DNA from: an uncultured Prevotella sp. | GTDB lineage: Bacteria; Bacteroidota; Bacteroidia; Bacteroidales; Bacteroidaceae | NCBI GenBank assembly: GCA_900548195.1 | Contig: URJQ01000054.1 | Coordinates: forward strand, 1-19,076 | Direction: 5' to 3' | Length of the DNA: 19,076 nt | Part shown: positions 16,087 through 19,076 of the stretch, one piece after another | Position numbering within the stretch: position 1 is the first letter of the stretch | Layout of the letters: each line of letters begins with the position of its first letter | Notes under the pieces: model-generated | Told to the model about the DNA's origin: nothing | Database searches by the model: none | Seen by the model: only the letters and a program-made list of their open reading frames with translations | Made by a program: the position numbers and the translations under genes

Positions 16087-16165
16087 AGACCTATCTCCCC
16101 ATTCCACAGGTCTGTTTTCTGGTTAATAGTATAGATTACCTTACGAAATAGAGACCTTTCTCTCC
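16066..16165. repeat. Direct duplication of the nucleosidase 3' end, offset 65 bp
   Basis: The sequence ATAGATTACCTTACGAAATA occurs exactly at 16066-16085 (coding for the last residues IDYLTK) and again at 16131-16150 in non-coding DNA. Similarity continues for about 14 more bases (AGACCTATCTCCC against AGACCTTTCTCTCC), giving two copies of about 34 bp. Confidence 0.85.
16087..16120 (+). terminator. Weak hairpin after the nucleosidase gene
   Basis: AGACCT (16087-16092) pairs with AGGTCT (16108-16113) over a loop of 15 bases and is followed by GTTTTCT. The 6-bp stem, long loop and broken U-run suggest a partial terminator or attenuator before fkp. Confidence 0.4.
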
Positions 16166-16185
16166 ACAATAACACCCTAATCTGA

Positions 16186-19008
16186 ATGAAAAAACTACTG
16201 TCTCTCCCACCAAATCTGGTGGATTGCTTTCATGATATCACTGGACTAAGCGATAAAGAATGGTTTTGCACCAACGACCCGGTGGGAAAGAAACTGGGCT
16301 CTGGCGGCGGAACTACTTGGCTATTGCAGGAATATGAGAAGTCGCCACACTTTTCTGCTGAGGAAAAGCGCCTTATTCTCCATGCTGGCGGACAGAGCCG
16401 ACGCCTTCCTTCCTATGCTCCTTCGGGCAAGATACTCACTCCTGTCCCTATCTTCAGATGGGAAAGGGGGCAGCGCCTCTCCCAGGATCTGCTGTCATTG
16501 CAGGTGCCTCTCTATGAGCGCATCATGGATGCAGCGCCTGATCGTCTCCGCACTATGATAGTAAGTGGCGACGTTTACATCCGCGCCACGCAGCCATTAG
16601 GGTCTATTCCCGATGCGGATGTGGTGTGTTATGGACTTTGGCTCGGTCCGGAAATCGCCAAGGACCACGGTATCTTCGTCTCATCTCATGATGAACCGGG
16701 ACGATTGAAGTGCATGCTGCAGAAACCTTCCGTGCAAACGCTGTCCGAACTCCTTCATACGAGCTACTATCTGACGGATATTGGCATCTGGTTGCTGTCT
16801 GATCGCGCTGTAGAAGTATTGCGCAAGCGTTCGAAGAATGCCGATGGAAGCATCAGAAACTATGATATGTACTCCGAATTTGGCTGTGGTCTCGGCACAT
16901 CACCTACCCTTCCGGATGACGAAGTCAGCCAGTTGAGCGTGGCAATACTGCCATTGCCGGGCGGGGAGTTTTATCATTATGGCACCACTCACGAGATTCT
17001 TTCCTCCACACTTGCCATCCAGAACACGGTCAATGACCAGCGCGAGATAATGCACCACTCACGAAAGGCTCACCCATCCATGTTTGTGCAGAATGCAGTG
17101 CTCGACATAAGTCTGACTGACAAGAATCATAATATATGGATAGAGAATAGTCATGTGGGCAAATACTGGAATCTCTCTCACGACAATGTCATAACTGGAG
17201 TGCCTGAAAATGACTGGCAAATCAATCTCATGCCGGATCAATGCGTTGACATTGTGCCTGTAGGTGAGTCGGAATATGCTGTGCGTCCGTATGGTTATGA
17301 CGACAAATTCAGGGGTAATGTCAATGATATCGCTACGCAGTTCCTCGGCATTCCTTTCATGGAATGGATGACAAGCCGCTTCACCAACCTTCCTTGCATC
17401 GCTGGAAGTCAAGACCTGCAATCGGCAAAGATATTCCCTCTGGTCTGCAATAAGCGTGATATGGAGAAGGTGTTGCGCTGGATGCTCTTTGAGCCTGCTC
17501 TGGAAGAGGGCAGAAAGATATGGGAGAACGCCACCAGGCTGTCTGCTGATGATATTTCTGCACAGGCAAATCTGCGTCGTCTCACCGCCCAGAGAAAGGC
17601 TTTCCGCGCAAAGGACTGGCCTGCATTGGCAGAAAACTACCGTCACAGCGTCTTCTTCCAGACTGACCTTGGCGATGCCGCAAAGGAGTTTGTAGCCAAC
17701 GACATCGAACTGACAAAGCCTATCAGCGATGACAATCCACTGCTTGTGCGCATACATGACAATATGTTTCGCGCGGAGGTGAAGCGCCTTCGTGGCGAGG
17801 ACGACTCAAAGGAGGCTCAGGAAGCATTCAAAATACTCCGTCAGGGCTTGACTGCGCCGATGCTTAACGTGCGCCAATCGCCTAAGATGTCTGTTCATGG
17901 CGACCAGATAGTATGGGGAAGGTCGCCTGTGCGCATAGATATTGCCGGTGGATGGACTGATACTCCGCCTTATTGCCTTATGGAAGGTGGCAATGTGATA
18001 AATCTTGCGATAGAACTCAATGGTCAACCTCCTCTGCAGACGTACATCAAGCCATGCAAAGAGCCTCATATCATCCTGCGTAGCATCGACCTCGGTGCAT
18101 CGGAAATAGTGACTTCCTACGATGAAATATATGATTTCCATCACGTCGGTTCGCCATTCTCCATTCCGAAAGCCGCTCTCGTGCTTGCTGGTTTCCATCC
18201 CAATTTCTCATTGGAAAGATATGAAAGCCTGGAGCAACAGTTGCGTGCATTCGGCTGTGGCATAGAGGTGACGTTGCTTTCTGCCATTCCTGCCGGTTCA
18301 GGACTTGGCACAAGCAGTCTGCTTGCGAGCACAGTGCTTGGTGCTCTCAATGATTTCTGCGGCTTGATGTGGGACAAACAGGAGATAGGTCACCGCACTC
18401 TCGTCTTGGAACAGCTTCTTACCACCGGTGGCGGCTGGCAGGATCAGTTTGGCGGACTGCTGCATGGCATCAAACTTCTCCAGACTAAGCGTGGCTTTGA
18501 CCAAAGTCCTACGGTGCATTGGCTTCCTTCCGAACTATATACTCTGCCGGAATATCGTCAATGTCACTTGCTTTACTACACTGGTATTACTCGCACTGCC
18601 AAGACATTGCTTGCCGAAATAGTAAGGCGTATGTTCCTCAACAATCACCACGAGATAAGCATTCTCCGCGAGATGAAGGCTCATACGCTCAATCTCTATG
18701 AGACTATCCAGCGCAATGACTTTGAGGGATTGGGACGTGCCATACGCAAGACGTGGGCACAAAATCAGGCTATCGACAGTGGAACCAACCCTGCTGCGGT
18801 GCAAAAGCTTACGGATATGATTGATGACCTATGCTATGGCTACAAGCTTCCTGGCGCTGGAGGTGGCGGTTACCTGTATATGGTGGCAAAAGACCCTGAG
18901 GCAGCTGCTCGCATAAGGCAGATTCTCAATGCCAATGCTCAGAATGCCAACGCCCGCTTTGTGGATATGACGCTTAGCGATAAAGGCTTGCAGGTGAGCA
19001 GAAGTTAG
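16186..19008 (+). CDS. fkp: Bifunctional L-fucokinase / L-fucose-1-phosphate guanylyltransferase
   Basis: Converts scavenged L-fucose to fucose-1-phosphate (ATP) and then to GDP-L-fucose (GTP), the donor for fucosylated capsule and surface glycoproteins in Bacteroidales; cytoplasmic. It has 940 residues, close to the characterised Bacteroides fragilis enzyme. The N-terminal half is the pyrophosphorylase, with the nucleotide loop LHAGGQSRRLP at 65-75 and Lys82 in SGKIL. The C-terminal half is a GHMP kinase: WGRSPVRIDIAGGWTDTPP at 577-595, the ATP loop IPAGSGLGTSS at 701-711, and PGAGGGGY at 889-896. Kinase and transferase motifs all look intact. The ATG at 16186 gives MKKLLSLPPN. It lies downstream of the nucleosidase and may share its transcript. 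No fucose permease, isomerase or glycosyltransferase gene is within the window. Confidence 0.96.
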   Translation: MKKLLSLPPNLVDCFHDITGLSDKEWFCTNDPVGKKLGSGGGTTWLLQEYEKSPHFSAEEKRLILHAGGQSRRLPSYAPSGKILTPVPIFRWERGQRLSQDLLSLQVPLYERIMDAAPDRLRTMIVSGDVYIRATQPLGSIPDADVVCYGLWLGPEIAKDHGIFVSSHDEPGRLKCMLQKPSVQTLSELLHTSYYLTDIGIWLLSDRAVEVLRKRSKNADGSIRNYDMYSEFGCGLGTSPTLPDDEVSQLSVAILPLPGGEFYHYGTTHEILSSTLAIQNTVNDQREIMHHSRKAHPSMFVQNAVLDISLTDKNHNIWIENSHVGKYWNLSHDNVITGVPENDWQINLMPDQCVDIVPVGESEYAVRPYGYDDKFRGNVNDIATQFLGIPFMEWMTSRFTNLPCIAGSQDLQSAKIFPLVCNKRDMEKVLRWMLFEPALEEGRKIWENATRLSADDISAQANLRRLTAQRKAFRAKDWPALAENYRHSVFFQTDLGDAAKEFVANDIELTKPISDDNPLLVRIHDNMFRAEVKRLRGEDDSKEAQEAFKILRQGLTAPMLNVRQSPKMSVHGDQIVWGRSPVRIDIAGGWTDTPPYCLMEGGNVINLAIELNGQPPLQTYIKPCKEPHIILRSIDLGASEIVTSYDEIYDFHHVGSPFSIPKAALVLAGFHPNFSLERYESLEQQLRAFGCGIEVTLLSAIPAGSGLGTSSLLASTVLGALNDFCGLMWDKQEIGHRTLVLEQLLTTGGGWQDQFGGLLHGIKLLQTKRGFDQSPTVHWLPSELYTLPEYRQCHLLYYTGITRTAKTLLAEIVRRMFLNNHHEISILREMKAHTLNLYETIQRNDFEGLGRAIRKTWAQNQAIDSGTNPAAVQKLTDMIDDLCYGYKLPGAGGGGYLYMVAKDPEAAARIRQILNANAQNANARFVDMTLSDKGLQVSRS

Positions 19009-19017
19009 TTTGTGAAT

Positions 19018-19076
19018 GGGTTGTGGGTTGTGGGTTGTGGGTTGTTGGTTAGTTTGTAACTATATAACCTACAACC
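19018..19076. repeat. GGGTTGT tandem repeat and hairpin at the window edge
   Basis: Four perfect 7-base copies of GGGTTGT (19018-19045) are followed by a 12-bp inverted repeat, GGTTGTTGGTTA (19040-19051) against TAACCTACAACC (19065-19076), with one mismatch and a 13-base loop. The window ends on the last stem base, so any U-run is not visible. It may be the fkp terminator. Confidence 0.65.

Noticed and set aside
17059..17757. Minus-strand frame of 232 codons
   Set aside because: It is antisense to the middle of fkp, which is continuous and conserved on the plus strand.

Overview
The window looks like a chromosomal piece of a gut- or rumen-type Bacteroidales bacterium, most likely Prevotella-like. 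The gene set fits: a fused L-fucokinase/GDP-fucose pyrophosphorylase (Fkp), a PurL of the large fused type, a two-domain GH43 glycosidase, a TGS-type nucleoside kinase and paired half-size ChrA transporters. Start codons mostly lack Shine-Dalgarno sequences. Several upstream regions carry the Bacteroidetes -7 element TAnnTTTG, and two of them (purL and the M23 peptidase gene) have a perfect TTTG-19 bp-TAnnTTTG arrangement. The first ~485 bases are different: about 31% G+C by hand count, against roughly 45-50% just after. They carry a clear AAAGGA ribosome-binding site and a thioredoxin gene cut off near its 3' end. I read this as foreign DNA joined to the Bacteroidales sequence, either a chimeric assembly or a real recombination junction.

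Layout: (1) 1-~485, the end of an unknown gene and a truncated thioredoxin. (2) 515-3415, a secreted M16 zinc peptidase on +. (3) 3416-3822, a convergent intergenic region with an eleven-unit 22-bp tandem array enclosed by a 21/22-bp inverted repeat, followed by a strong bidirectional terminator. (4) 3823-7659, purL on -. (5) 7660-8435, a gene-poor gap with a second, different 22-bp tandem array. (6) 8436-9380, an M23/LysM cell-wall endopeptidase on -. (7) 9763-13032, a + strand cluster of a GH43 glycosidase and two half-size ChrA transporters. (8) 13033-13269, a pair of REP-like repeats and a hairpin. (9) 13270-14970, a nucleoside kinase of the uridine kinase type on -. (10) 15385-19008, an MTA/SAH nucleosidase and fkp on +, between stretches of related C/A-rich and G/T-rich low-complexity DNA.

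The genes are mostly independent housekeeping and envelope functions: purine synthesis (PurL), nucleoside salvage (kinase), the methyl cycle (nucleosidase), peptidoglycan remodelling (M23), periplasmic proteolysis (M16), glycan breakdown (GH43) and fucosylation of surface glycans (Fkp). There is no obvious defence system, CRISPR array, prophage or insertion sequence. The most unusual content is intergenic: two 22-bp-period tandem arrays (and a possible third fragment between the chrA genes), inverted-repeat bracketing, paired REP-like elements, and a duplicated gene 3' end.
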